From Stella humosa (GTDB lineage: Bacteria; Pseudomonadota; Alphaproteobacteria; ATCC43930; Allostellaceae): DNA of 64,000 nucleotides. Position numbers and translations under genes: made by a program. The stretch spans positions 3,546,001-3,610,000 of the forward strand of contig NZ_AP019700.1 of NCBI RefSeq assembly GCF_006738645.1, given 5' to 3'. Shown piece after piece: positions 11,315 to 18,987 of the stretch. Positions within the stretch are counted from its first letter, which is position 1. The number at the start of each line of letters is the position of its first letter. A model generated the notes under the pieces. That model saw only the letters and a list, made by a program, of their open reading frames with translations, was not told the origin of the DNA and searched no databases.

Positions 11315-12238
11315 ATGCGCAGCCTTAACCCCGACCAGCTCGAGGCCTTCGTCCAGGTGGTGCGCCTGGGCAGCTTCTCGGCCGCCGCCGCCCGCCTGAA
11401 CCTGACCCAGCCGGCGATCAGCCTGCAGCTCCGCCAGTTGGAGCAGCGGCTGGGCGTGCGCCTGATCGAGCGGGTGGGGCGGCGGGCGACGGCGACCGCC
11501 GCCGGCCTGGAGCTGATGGGCCATGCCGCCCGCATCGAGGCGGCATTGCTGGCCGCGGGAGAGGCGATGGCAAGCCATGCCAAGGGCGAGGTCGGGCGGG
11601 TGCGCATCGGCACGGGTGCCACGGCCTGCATCTACCTGCTGCCGCCGGTGCTGGCCGGGCTGCGCCAGCGGCTGCCGGCGCTGGAGATCGTCGTCACCAC
11701 CGGCAACACGCCCGAGATCCTGCGGGCGGTCGAGGACAACCTGCTAGATGCGGCACTGGTCACCCTGCCCGCTCCCGGCCGCATGTTCCAGGTGCGCCCG
11801 ATCGTCGAGGACCCGTTCGTCGCCATCTTCCCTGCCGGCGAAGAGCTGCCGGCGCGCGCCACGCCCGGCCTGCTGTCCGCCCGGCCGCTGGTGCTGTTCG
11901 AGCCCGGTGCCCGCACCCGCAGCCTGGTGGACGCATGGTTCCTGGCCGGCGGCCTGCCCGCCCGGCCGATGATGGAGTTGGGCAGCGTCGAGGCGATCAA
12001 GGAGATGGTGGGCGCCGGGCTGGGCTGCTCGGTCCTGCCGGGGATGGCGATGGCGGCCGGCCATCCGCGCCTGGCCTGGCGCCCGTTGTCGCCGCGCCTC
12101 GCCCGAAGCCTGGCGCTGGTGATGCGCCAGGACAAGCCGTTGTCGCGTGGACTGCGCGAGACGGTGGCGGCGCTGGTCCGGTTGGGCGAGAGTGTGGCCG
12201 CGATCCAGACCGCCGAGCCCAAGGAAATCCCCCAGTGA
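11315..12238 (+). CDS. LysR-family transcriptional regulator
   Basis: The 307-residue product carries the N-terminal LysR helix-turn-helix (LEAFVQVVRLGSFSAAAARL followed by NLTQPAISLQLRQLEQRLG, residues 6-47) and a periplasmic-binding-like effector domain beginning GRVRIGTGATACIYLLPPVL. ATG at 11315 is the only start consistent with the HTH; the frame extends upstream but into the intergenic region. Its stop overlaps the start of the purine permease gene (GTGA), so the regulator and permease are co-transcribed and the effector could be a purine or related heterocycle. Confidence 0.93.
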   Translation: MRSLNPDQLEAFVQVVRLGSFSAAAARLNLTQPAISLQLRQLEQRLGVRLIERVGRRATATAAGLELMGHAARIEAALLAAGEAMASHAKGEVGRVRIGTGATACIYLLPPVLAGLRQRLPALEIVVTTGNTPEILRAVEDNLLDAALVTLPAPGRMFQVRPIVEDPFVAIFPAGEELPARATPGLLSARPLVLFEPGARTRSLVDAWFLAGGLPARPMMELGSVEAIKEMVGAGLGCSVLPGMAMAAGHPRLAWRPLSPRLARSLALVMRQDKPLSRGLRETVAALVRLGESVAAIQTAEPKEIPQ

Positions 12239-13968
12239 GCGACAACAGCCACCTGCGCTACGAGCCCGAGGAGCGCCCGCCCCACGCGTTGGCCGCCGGC
12301 ATGGGCGCCCAGATCGTCGTGATGATCCTGACCGGGATCATGATCACCCCTCTGGTGGTGTCCCGCACCGCTGGGCTCGATGGGCCGACGACGAGTTGGC
12401 TCGTCTTCGGCGCCCTCATCGCCGCCGGCCTGTCGACCTGGCTCCAGGTGTCGCGCATCGGCATCATCGGCTCGGGCTACGTGATGTTCGTGGGATCGAA
12501 TGCGGCCTTCATCTCGGTCGCTGTGGCAGCGATCCAGTCGGGCGGCCCCGCACTGTTGGCGACGCTGGTCGCCGTGTCGGCCCTGGCCACCTTCCTGTTC
12601 ACCGCCAAGCTGCCGGCCCTGCGCCGAATCCTGACGCCGGCCGTCGGCGGCACGGTGCTGATGCTGATGGCGCTCAGCGTGGCGCCCATCGCCTGGGGGA
12701 TGATGAAGCGGGTGCCGGCACCGTTCGAGGGTTCGGTCGCCGTGCCGATGGTGGTGTTGGCGACGACGGTGCTGATCGTCGCGATTTCGCTGTTCGCCAC
12801 CGGCGCGTTGCGCCTATGGGCGCCGCTGCTGGGCGTCCTGGGCGGCTCGGCCGTGGCCGGAGCGACCGGCATGATCGATCTGGCGCCGATCGCGGCCGCC
12901 CCCTGGGTCGGTCTGCCCAGCGGCTCCTGGCCCGGCATGGCGCTCGATTTCGCGCCGGAGTTCTGGATGCTGCTGCCGGCCTTCGTGCTGATCACGCTGG
13001 TCGGCGGCATCGAGACCTATGCCGACAGCGTCTCGGTCCAGCGCACCTCGCGCCGCCAGGCCCAGCCGATCGACTTCAAGGGGGTGCAGGGGGCGATCAA
13101 CGCGGATGGCCTGGGCAGCTTCATCGCGGGCGTGCTCGGCACCGTGCCCAACACCGTCTATTCGTCCAGCGTCGCGGTCGTGGAACTGACCGGCGTCGCC
13201 TCGCGCCGGGTCGGCTGGTGGGGTGGCCTGTTCCTGATCCTGCTGGCCTTCTGCCCCAAGATCTCGGCCGTCGTCGCCGCCATGCCGGGGCCGGTGGCCG
13301 GCGCCTTCATCATGATGATCATCGTCCTGCTGTTCGGCCACGGCATCCGCCTGGTGAACGAGGACGGGCTGGGCTTCGAGACAGGGCTGGCGGTTTGCCT
13401 CGGCTTCTGGGTCGGCTTCGGGTTCCAGGAGAACGCGCTCTTCAACGAGATGCTGCCGGCCTGGGCCAAGCTCTTCCTGTCCAACAGCACCACGGCCGGC
13501 GGCCTGACTGCGATCCTGCTGATGTCGGTACTGTCCCTGGCCCGGCGCAGCCGCGACAAGCTGACGGTGCCGCTGGAGATCGGCTCCATCGGCCAGGTGC
13601 GCACCCTGATCCAGGGCTTCACCAGCCGGCTCGGCTGGGACAACCGGGCCGAGGACCGGCTGATGCTGGCGGCCGAGGAGGCGATGCTGTTCCTGCTGGA
13701 AGCCCAGGTCGGCGAAGGCCGCCGTGCCCGCGGCAACCAGTTGCTGGTCCGCCTGCGCCGGGTCGGCGACGATGCCGAACTCGAATACATCTCCGCCCCC
13801 GCCGGCAGCAATGCCGAGGCGGCGATGACTTCGGTCGCCGCCGTCGGCGAGGCCAACCCGGAGGTCGACCTGTCGCTGCGGCTGCTGCGCGCCATGAGCA
13901 AGGAGGTGAAGCACCTCCAGTATCACGGCATCGACTACCTCCTGGTGCGGGTCGACAGCACCGGCTGA
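12235..13968 (+). CDS. NCS2 xanthine/uracil permease family protein fused to an RsbW-like C-terminal domain
   Basis: The 577-residue protein has two parts. Residues 1-440 are an NCS2 (UraA/XanQ-type) permease with many membrane segments, the NCS2 region FVLITLVGGIETYADSVSVQ, and GLGSFIAGVLGTVPNTVYSSS, so it likely imports a nucleobase or related compound by proton symport. Residues about 445-577 are soluble and look like a histidine-kinase-type ATPase domain of the RsbW anti-sigma class: AEDRLMLAAEEAMLFLL (residues 472-487) resembles the N-box helix, and LLRAMSKEVKHLQYHG (near 548) resembles the terminal GLxLI...V region. The Asn of the N-box and the Asp of the DxGxG box (Ser520 here) are missing, so ATP binding is doubtful. 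Start is GTG at 12235, overlapping the LysR stop. Confidence 0.85.
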   Translation: MSDNSHLRYEPEERPPHALAAGMGAQIVVMILTGIMITPLVVSRTAGLDGPTTSWLVFGALIAAGLSTWLQVSRIGIIGSGYVMFVGSNAAFISVAVAAIQSGGPALLATLVAVSALATFLFTAKLPALRRILTPAVGGTVLMLMALSVAPIAWGMMKRVPAPFEGSVAVPMVVLATTVLIVAISLFATGALRLWAPLLGVLGGSAVAGATGMIDLAPIAAAPWVGLPSGSWPGMALDFAPEFWMLLPAFVLITLVGGIETYADSVSVQRTSRRQAQPIDFKGVQGAINADGLGSFIAGVLGTVPNTVYSSSVAVVELTGVASRRVGWWGGLFLILLAFCPKISAVVAAMPGPVAGAFIMMIIVLLFGHGIRLVNEDGLGFETGLAVCLGFWVGFGFQENALFNEMLPAWAKLFLSNSTTAGGLTAILLMSVLSLARRSRDKLTVPLEIGSIGQVRTLIQGFTSRLGWDNRAEDRLMLAAEEAMLFLLEAQVGEGRRARGNQLLVRLRRVGDDAELEYISAPAGSNAEAAMTSVAAVGEANPEVDLSLRLLRAMSKEVKHLQYHGIDYLLVRVDSTG

Positions 13969-13980
13969 GCCCCGGTAGCG

Positions 13981-14148
13981 CTACTTCTTCCTGGCAGCGG
14001 GCGCCGGCTCGACATTCTCCGCGCCGGCACGGGTGCCGCCGAAGCGGTCGGCGCCACCCTTGCCATCCTGCTCGTGATTGCCGGTGTGCTGCTGGCGGCG
14101 CACCGTTTCCACCGTTGCGTCCTTCTGGGGCGGCTGCTTGTCGGCCAT
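13981..14148 (-). CDS. Small hydrophilic protein of unknown function (55 residues)
   Basis: A 56-codon frame starts at ATG (14146-14148) preceded by GAGGGACAG at good spacing and ends with TAG at 13981. The product is entirely polar (MADKQPPQKDATVETVRRQQ, then HTGNHEQDGKGGADRFGG), lacks hydrophobic segments and ends in Lys. It is low-complexity and probably disordered. I do not recognise its family. It is encoded between the purine permease (convergent) and the DUF2383-like gene (divergent), and its codon pattern matches neighbours. Confidence 0.55.
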   Translation of the reverse strand: MADKQPPQKDATVETVRRQQHTGNHEQDGKGGADRFGGTRAGAENVEPAPAARKK

Positions 14149-14277
14149 CGGTCTGTCCCTCGAATGGTGCGTTCAAGGGGACAACCGGACGCCGTTCGCC
14201 AAGGTTCCGGGAACATCCGGGCGGGTTCGGGGTTCAACCTTGCGAACCCACCATTCCTTGAGCCTAAGGAGCAGGAC

Positions 14278-14910
14278 ATGGACGACGGACAGATCACCTC
14301 GCAGACCACCAAAGTCGGCGCCAGCGAAGCCGAAACGATCCGCCTGCTGCGCAGCCTGGCGGCGCAGGTGCGCGACAGCGCCACCGGCTATCGAAAGGCC
14401 GCCGACGAGACGACCGACCAGTCGCTGAAGGCGGAATTCGGCCATCTGGTCGACGAGCGTGAGGACATGGTAGAGGCCCTGGACGAAAGTCTGGTGGATC
14501 TCGGCGCCACGCCGGATTCCAACGGCACGGTGATGGGTGCGGCCCATCGCCTGTTCTTCGACCTGCGCGCGGCCCTTTCCGGCCATGACCGCGAGGCGAT
14601 CCTGCGCGAGATCGTGCGCGGCGAAAGCGTGCTGGAAGAGGCCTACGACGCGGCGATCCGCGCCGGCTTGCCGCCCGCGATCCACAACGTCATCCGCCGC
14701 CAGCATCGCCTAGCCCGGCGCAGCCGCGACCGATTCCGCGCCGCCATCCCGGATTTCCCCGAGGGCGAGCGCAAGATCGGCCAGATCACGGTCAGTTCGG
14801 TCGCAGCCGCCGTGCAGCGCAATCCGACCCTGACGACGGCGACCCTGGGTGCGCTGGCGGCGGGCTTCGCGGCGGCCCTGTGGCTGACCCGCCAGCCCCA
14901 TCGCCGATGA
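14278..14910 (+). CDS. DUF2383-like four-helix protein with C-terminal membrane anchor
   Basis: The 210-residue product begins after a strong AAGGAG site. Residues about 20-165 are alpha-helical with the ferritin-like pattern of DUF2383/PA2169 proteins (RLLRSLAAQVRDSATGYRKA, then LKAEFGHLVDEREDMVEAL, and GESVLEEAYDAAI). The last 35 residues form a membrane anchor (NPTLTTATLGALAAGFAAAL) similar to the tails of DUF883-type stress proteins. The family is often linked to stress or envelope responses, but no activity is known. Its stop overlaps the start of the next small gene. Confidence 0.78.
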   Translation: MDDGQITSQTTKVGASEAETIRLLRSLAAQVRDSATGYRKAADETTDQSLKAEFGHLVDEREDMVEALDESLVDLGATPDSNGTVMGAAHRLFFDLRAALSGHDREAILREIVRGESVLEEAYDAAIRAGLPPAIHNVIRRQHRLARRSRDRFRAAIPDFPEGERKIGQITVSSVAAAVQRNPTLTTATLGALAAGFAAALWLTRQPHRR

Positions 14911-15098
14911 CGGCGGCCGCGGACGAGATCCGGCCGGCGGCCGGGTTGGGGGCGCCGGTTGCCGGCGCCCCGCCGCCTGCCGACGAGCGCCGGGTGCGCG
15001 TGGCAGCCGCGCGCAGGCGCCGGGAATGGATGCTGATCGTCGTGATGGGCAGCATTGCGATCGCCGTGGCCGTGGGTGTGTTCTTCGCGCTACGGTAG
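14907..15098 (+). CDS. Small single-pass membrane protein, unknown function
   Basis: The 63-residue product has a Pro/Ala-rich N-terminus, a basic stretch (RRVRVAAARRRREW) and one membrane helix at the end (MLIVVMGSIAIAVAVGVFFA). The basic side would lie in the cytoplasm. ATG at 14907 overlaps the preceding stop (ATGA), which argues that it is real and translationally coupled to the DUF2383-like protein. An earlier in-frame ATG at 14880 lies within that gene. Confidence 0.65.
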   Translation: MTAAADEIRPAAGLGAPVAGAPPPADERRVRVAAARRRREWMLIVVMGSIAIAVAVGVFFALR

Positions 15099-15105
15099 GC
15101 GCACA

Positions 15106-15999
15106 ATGGTTAGCGGTAGCCCAACCCCGTGGTCGCACGTTTTCGCCAGTCCGTTCGGCGATCGGTTCCACGACATCCATTGCACGGTGTGGGGGTTCGA
15201 CAATCGCGGGCCAACCGCGATCCTGGTGCATGGCTACCTCCAGAACGGGCGAGAGTTCGATCCGCTGGCCATTGCGCTTGCGCGCGAAGGGTGGCGCGTT
15301 TTCTGCCCGGACCTGCCCGGTCACGGCCGCAGCCAATGGCATTCTCGGTCGCGCGACTATCGCGCCGGGGCCGACAGCCGGGCGATGGCGACGGTGATCG
15401 CCGTGGCCGTCGCGGATGCGCCGCGGCCGAGCCTCATTCACCTGCTCGGCAGTTCGATGGGCGGCGGCCTGGTGCTGGGGCTGGCGACCATCCCGGGCAT
15501 TCCGCTGAAGACCACCACGCTCGTCGACGTGAACCCGCAATGGCCGGGCCCGGGGCTGGAGCGGGTGATCGAGCTGATCCCGTCGGCAACGCTGTTCGAT
15601 TGCCACGCCGATGCGCGGGCGGCGCTGATGCACTATGCCCAGGACCGTGGCCCCCTCACCGAGACCGACATCGACGCCATCATGGACTACTGCTTCGTCC
15701 GCGAAGGCGAGGCCTATCGCCTGCGCTTCGACCCGGCCCTGCGCCAGTCGATCGAGGACATGCGCGGACGCGCCGGCCGCAGGGACCGCTGGCCGTTGTG
15801 GGATGGCCTGCGGGTGCCGACGCTGATCGTTCGCGGCGAGCACTCGGTCATGGTATCATCCGCAACTGCCCAGGAAATGGTCGCGCGCAACCCGCTTGCC
15901 GAAGTCATCACGATACCCGACTGCGGCCATCCGCCCTGGCTGCGCCGGGCCGAGGAGATCGAGCCCGTCGTCTCCTGGCTCGTACGGCACGCAGCCTAG
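15106..15999 (+). CDS. Alpha/beta hydrolase, tandem paralogue 1
   Basis: The 297-residue cytosolic protein has the hydrolase fold: oxyanion-hole region AILVHGYLQNGREFDP, then VFCPDLPGHGRS, the nucleophile elbow GSSMGG with Ser117, and His275 in DCGHPPWLR. The acid after the later strand, usually Asp in a GxxSD-type motif, is not visible (RGEHSVMV); the Asp in LVDVNPQW after the elbow is an alternative. It is the most divergent of four head-to-tail paralogues. Substrate unknown; esterase, lactonase or C-C hydrolase are possible. Confidence 0.85.
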   Translation: MVSGSPTPWSHVFASPFGDRFHDIHCTVWGFDNRGPTAILVHGYLQNGREFDPLAIALAREGWRVFCPDLPGHGRSQWHSRSRDYRAGADSRAMATVIAVAVADAPRPSLIHLLGSSMGGGLVLGLATIPGIPLKTTTLVDVNPQWPGPGLERVIELIPSATLFDCHADARAALMHYAQDRGPLTETDIDAIMDYCFVREGEAYRLRFDPALRQSIEDMRGRAGRRDRWPLWDGLRVPTLIVRGEHSVMVSSATAQEMVARNPLAEVITIPDCGHPPWLRRAEEIEPVVSWLVRHAA

Positions 16000-16016
16000 C
16001 CGCCGCGGCCGGCGGC
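15999..16016. terminator. GC-rich hairpin after hydrolase 1
   Basis: GCCGCC and GGCGGC pair across a six-base loop directly at the stop codon, followed by the AT-richer ATTCATTGTT. It is short and has no T-run, so it may be a weak terminator or nothing more than chance in GC-rich DNA. Confidence 0.25.
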
Positions 16017-16044
16017 ATTCATTGTTCGGCCTGACGAGAACCCC

Positions 16045-16962
16045 ATGACGACCGTTCCGCCGGAAGCGCAGTCCCGCTTCCTGACCGCCTATTCCGACCG
16101 GGCGTTCTACCGCCTGCACTGCACCTGCTGGGGCATCGAGCGTGTCGGCCCGACCGCCATCCTGCTGCACGGCTTCATGCAGAACGGGCGAGAGTTCGAC
16201 CCGCTGGCGCGCCGCCTCGCCCTGGCCGGCTGGCGGGTCTTCTGCCCCGATTTTCCCGGCCATGGCGGCACCGCCTGGTGGCACGACGGCCAATACAGCC
16301 CGGCTGCCTATGCGTCCGCCGTGGCCACCACGATCACCGCGGCCGGCGTGCCGGGGGTGCATCTCATCGGCGGCTCGATGGGCGGCGGCATCGCCATGCG
16401 CATGGCCGCCAGCCGCGGCATTCCGTTGCATTCGGTGGTGATCAATGACGTTGGCCTGGAATGGCCGCTGGCGGGGTTGGAGCAGCAGTCGGACCTGTAT
16501 CCCCGGCGGATGACGTTCGCGACGCTGCAGCCGGCCCGGGATGCGGTCATCCGCTTCACCAGCGACCGTGGCCAGATTTCAGAGGCGGACCTGCAGGACG
16601 TCGTCCGGTACAGCCTGCGACGGCTGCCGGACGGGCGCTTCGCGTTCCGCTGCGACCCGCGGCTTCTGGCCGCCGAAGGCGCCATGCGGCTGCGCCGCCG
16701 CAACAGCGATCGCAGCGCTATCTGGGCCGCCATTCCCGCTCCGATCCTGCTGATCCGCGGCGGGCGGTCGTTGATGTTCGAAGCCCACATCGCGCAGCAG
16801 ATGCTGGAACTGAATCCGCGGGCGGAACTCCTGACCATGCCGGATTCCGGTCATCCACCCTGGCTGCGCACGCCCGATCAGATCGAGCCGGTCGTGGAAT
16901 GGCTGAACCGCCAGGCGCGCGCGGTGCGCGAGCGGAAAGCCGGCCAGCCGGCGCCGACCTGA
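16045..16962 (+). CDS. Alpha/beta hydrolase, tandem paralogue 2
   Basis: The 305-residue product repeats the plan of its neighbours: GPTAILLHGFMQNGREFDPL, VFCPDFPGHGGT, elbow GGSMGG with Ser111, and His270 in SGHPPWLR. The loop normally holding the catalytic acid reads RGGRSLMF, with no Asp or Glu. Asp in VINDVGLEW, after the strand that follows the elbow, is conserved in all four copies and could serve instead. A basic tail (AVRERKAG) ends the protein. It starts 45 bases after paralogue 1. Confidence 0.87.
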   Translation: MTTVPPEAQSRFLTAYSDRAFYRLHCTCWGIERVGPTAILLHGFMQNGREFDPLARRLALAGWRVFCPDFPGHGGTAWWHDGQYSPAAYASAVATTITAAGVPGVHLIGGSMGGGIAMRMAASRGIPLHSVVINDVGLEWPLAGLEQQSDLYPRRMTFATLQPARDAVIRFTSDRGQISEADLQDVVRYSLRRLPDGRFAFRCDPRLLAAEGAMRLRRRNSDRSAIWAAIPAPILLIRGGRSLMFEAHIAQQMLELNPRAELLTMPDSGHPPWLRTPDQIEPVVEWLNRQARAVRERKAGQPAPT

Positions 16963-16993
16963 GCATCCCTTACCGCCCGCAGCAAAGGCGAGC

Positions 16994-17905
16994 ATGCCAC
17001 CCGAACCGCCGCGACCGCAAACACGCGTCGTCCCCGTCTATTGCAGCGATGCCCTGCATCCCGTTCATTGCGCCGTGTGGGGTGCCGCCAACACCGGCCC
17101 GACCGCGATCATCCTGCACGGCTTCCTGCAGAACGGCCGGGAATGCGATCATCTGGCGGCCGCCCTGGCGGCGGCGGGATGGCGGGTGTTCTGCCCCGAC
17201 TTCCCTGGGCACGGCCGCAGCGCCTGGCTGCGCGACGGCGAGTACCGGTTCACCACCTATGCCGCGACCATCGCGACCATGCTGGCGGTCGCGGACAGGC
17301 CTGACATCCATCTGGTTGCGCGATCCATGGGCGGCGTCGTCGCCATGCGGATGGCCGGCCAAGCGGGCATTCCCCTGGGCTCGCTGACCTTGGTCGACGT
17401 TGCCGTGCAGTGGCCGCCGGATGCCGTCGCGTATCATTCCAGCCTGCTGCCCAAGGAGATGGAATTCGCCAACCCGATGGCCGCGGCCGAGGCGGTCCGG
17501 CTGCTCGTCAGCGATCGCGGACCGATATCGTTCAAGGGCATGCGCGAAGTGCTGGAATACAGCATGACCCGGACGCGCGATGGCCGCATCCGCTTCCGCT
17601 GCGACCCGCGACTGCGGACCAGCATCCGCTTCCTGGACATGCAGCGCGGCGACAAGGATCGCTCGGACTCCTGGCGGGCGATCGAGGTGCCGACCCTGCT
17701 CGTGCGGGGCGGCCGGTCGATCATGCTGACGGCCGATACCGCCGACCGGATGATCGCCATGAACCCCAGGGCCGAACTGCTGACCCTGGCCGACGCCGGC
17801 CACCCGCCCTGGCTGCGGCGGCCAGCCGAGGTTGCCCCGATCGTGGCTTGGCTGGGCCGGCAAGCGCTGGCCGCGCGGCAGCGGCTCCGGGCGGGAGGGG
17901 TCTAG
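16994..17905 (+). CDS. Alpha/beta hydrolase, tandem paralogue 3
   Basis: This 303-residue protein is nearly colinear with paralogue 4 from PVYCSDALHPVHC onward, including WLRDGEY, MNPRAELLT and the C-terminal AGHPPWLRR with His270. Its nucleophile elbow reads ARSMGG, with Ser111 present but Ala instead of the usual first Gly, which may change the tightness of the turn. The acid loop is RGGRSIML. The gene begins with ATG 31 bases after paralogue 2. Function is unknown. Confidence 0.87.
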   Translation: MPPEPPRPQTRVVPVYCSDALHPVHCAVWGAANTGPTAIILHGFLQNGRECDHLAAALAAAGWRVFCPDFPGHGRSAWLRDGEYRFTTYAATIATMLAVADRPDIHLVARSMGGVVAMRMAGQAGIPLGSLTLVDVAVQWPPDAVAYHSSLLPKEMEFANPMAAAEAVRLLVSDRGPISFKGMREVLEYSMTRTRDGRIRFRCDPRLRTSIRFLDMQRGDKDRSDSWRAIEVPTLLVRGGRSIMLTADTADRMIAMNPRAELLTLADAGHPPWLRRPAEVAPIVAWLGRQALAARQRLRAGGV

Positions 17906-17948
17906 GCAGGCCTTCCCCCAACCGCCGGCAGTCGCCAATATGGCGCCC

Positions 17949-18845
17949 ATGCCCTCCGAACCCATCCAGCCGCGCGCCCTCGTCTTTCCCGTCTATTGCA
18001 GCGATGCCTTCCACCCCGTCCATTGCACGGTCTGGGGCGTCAGGAACACCGGCCCGACGGCCATCATCCTGCACGGCTTCATGCAGAACGGCCGCGAATG
18101 CGACCGGCTGGCGGCCACCCTGGCGGCGGCCGGCTGGCGGGTGTTCTGCCCGGACTTTCCCGGACATGGGCACAGCGCCTGGCTGCGCGACGGCGAGTAC
18201 AAGTTCGCCACCTATTCCGCCACCATCGCGACCATGATGGCCGTGGCCGGCACCAGCGACATCCACCTGATCGGCCGGTCGATGGGCGGCGGCGTCGCCA
18301 TGCGGATGGCAGCCCAGCCGGGCATCCCGCTCCGCTCGCTCACCCTGGTCGATGTCAGCGTGCAGTGGCCGGCGCCGGCCATTGCCCACCACGCGACCCT
18401 GATGCCGAAGGCGACGGAGTTCACCGATCCGATGGAGGCGTTCCGGACGGTTGCCTTGTTCGTCAGCGATCGGGGCGCGATATCGCCCAAGGGGCTCCGC
18501 GAGGTCGCCGAATACAGCCTGATGCGGACGCGCGAGGGGCGCATCCGCCTCCGTTGCGACCCCCGGCTGAGGAGCAGTGTCCGCTTCCTCGAGCTGCAGC
18601 GCGGGGACAGCGACCGCTCGGAATCCTGGAAGGGCATCGCGGTGCCGATCCTGCTCGTCCGCGGCGGCCGGTCGACGATGCTGCCGGCGGACATCGCCGA
18701 CCGGATGATCGCGATGAACCCGCGGGCCGAGCTGCTGACCATTCCCGACGCCGGCCACTCGCCCTGGCTGCGCCGGCAGGACGAGATCGCGCCGGTCGCG
18801 GCCTGGCTTGCCCGCCAGGCCGCGGCACCCCGATCGAGCGGCTGA
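17949..18845 (+). CDS. Alpha/beta hydrolase, tandem paralogue 4
   Basis: The 298-residue product shares long identical blocks with paralogue 3 (NTGPTAIILHGF, QNGREC, AAAGWRVFCPDFPGHG, DRMIAMNPRAELLT). Elbow GRSMGG carries Ser111 and AGHSPWLRR carries His270; the acid loop is RGGRSTML. ATG at 17949 (MPSEPIQPRA) matches the start of paralogue 3; an ATG nine bases earlier is an alternative. The high similarity at DNA level suggests that copies 3 and 4 arose by the latest duplication. No regulatory gene sits inside the array. Confidence 0.87.
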   Translation: MPSEPIQPRALVFPVYCSDAFHPVHCTVWGVRNTGPTAIILHGFMQNGRECDRLAATLAAAGWRVFCPDFPGHGHSAWLRDGEYKFATYSATIATMMAVAGTSDIHLIGRSMGGGVAMRMAAQPGIPLRSLTLVDVSVQWPAPAIAHHATLMPKATEFTDPMEAFRTVALFVSDRGAISPKGLREVAEYSLMRTREGRIRLRCDPRLRSSVRFLELQRGDSDRSESWKGIAVPILLVRGGRSTMLPADIADRMIAMNPRAELLTIPDAGHSPWLRRQDEIAPVAAWLARQAAAPRSSG

Positions 18846-18900
18846 TCAGGGCGCTTCTGGCGCGACCCTTGCTTGCTGTTCCGGCGGCGCCATTCGGCGT

Positions 18901-18930
18901 TTGACACCGGCGGAAATCGGACCCTACCGT
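18901..18930 (+). promoter_or_regulatory. Candidate sigma-70 promoter for the hydantoinase/Liv operon
   Basis: A perfect -35 hexamer TTGACA (18901-18906) is followed after 18 bases by TACCGT, a weak -10 element. It lies in the 142-base gap between hydrolase 4 and the first hydantoinase gene, 58 bases before that start. The weak -10 suggests dependence on an activator. Inferred from sequence only. Confidence 0.4.
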
Positions 18931-18987
18931 TGGCGCCTCTCCGGATGCGCCAGGGCCGGATCATCAGCCAGGAAGGATCGTCTCGCG

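Noticed and set aside
15999-16016. Strong terminator between hydrolases 1 and 2
   Set aside because: The stem is only six bases with a GC loop and no T-run, so it is kept as a weak feature and not taken to split the array.
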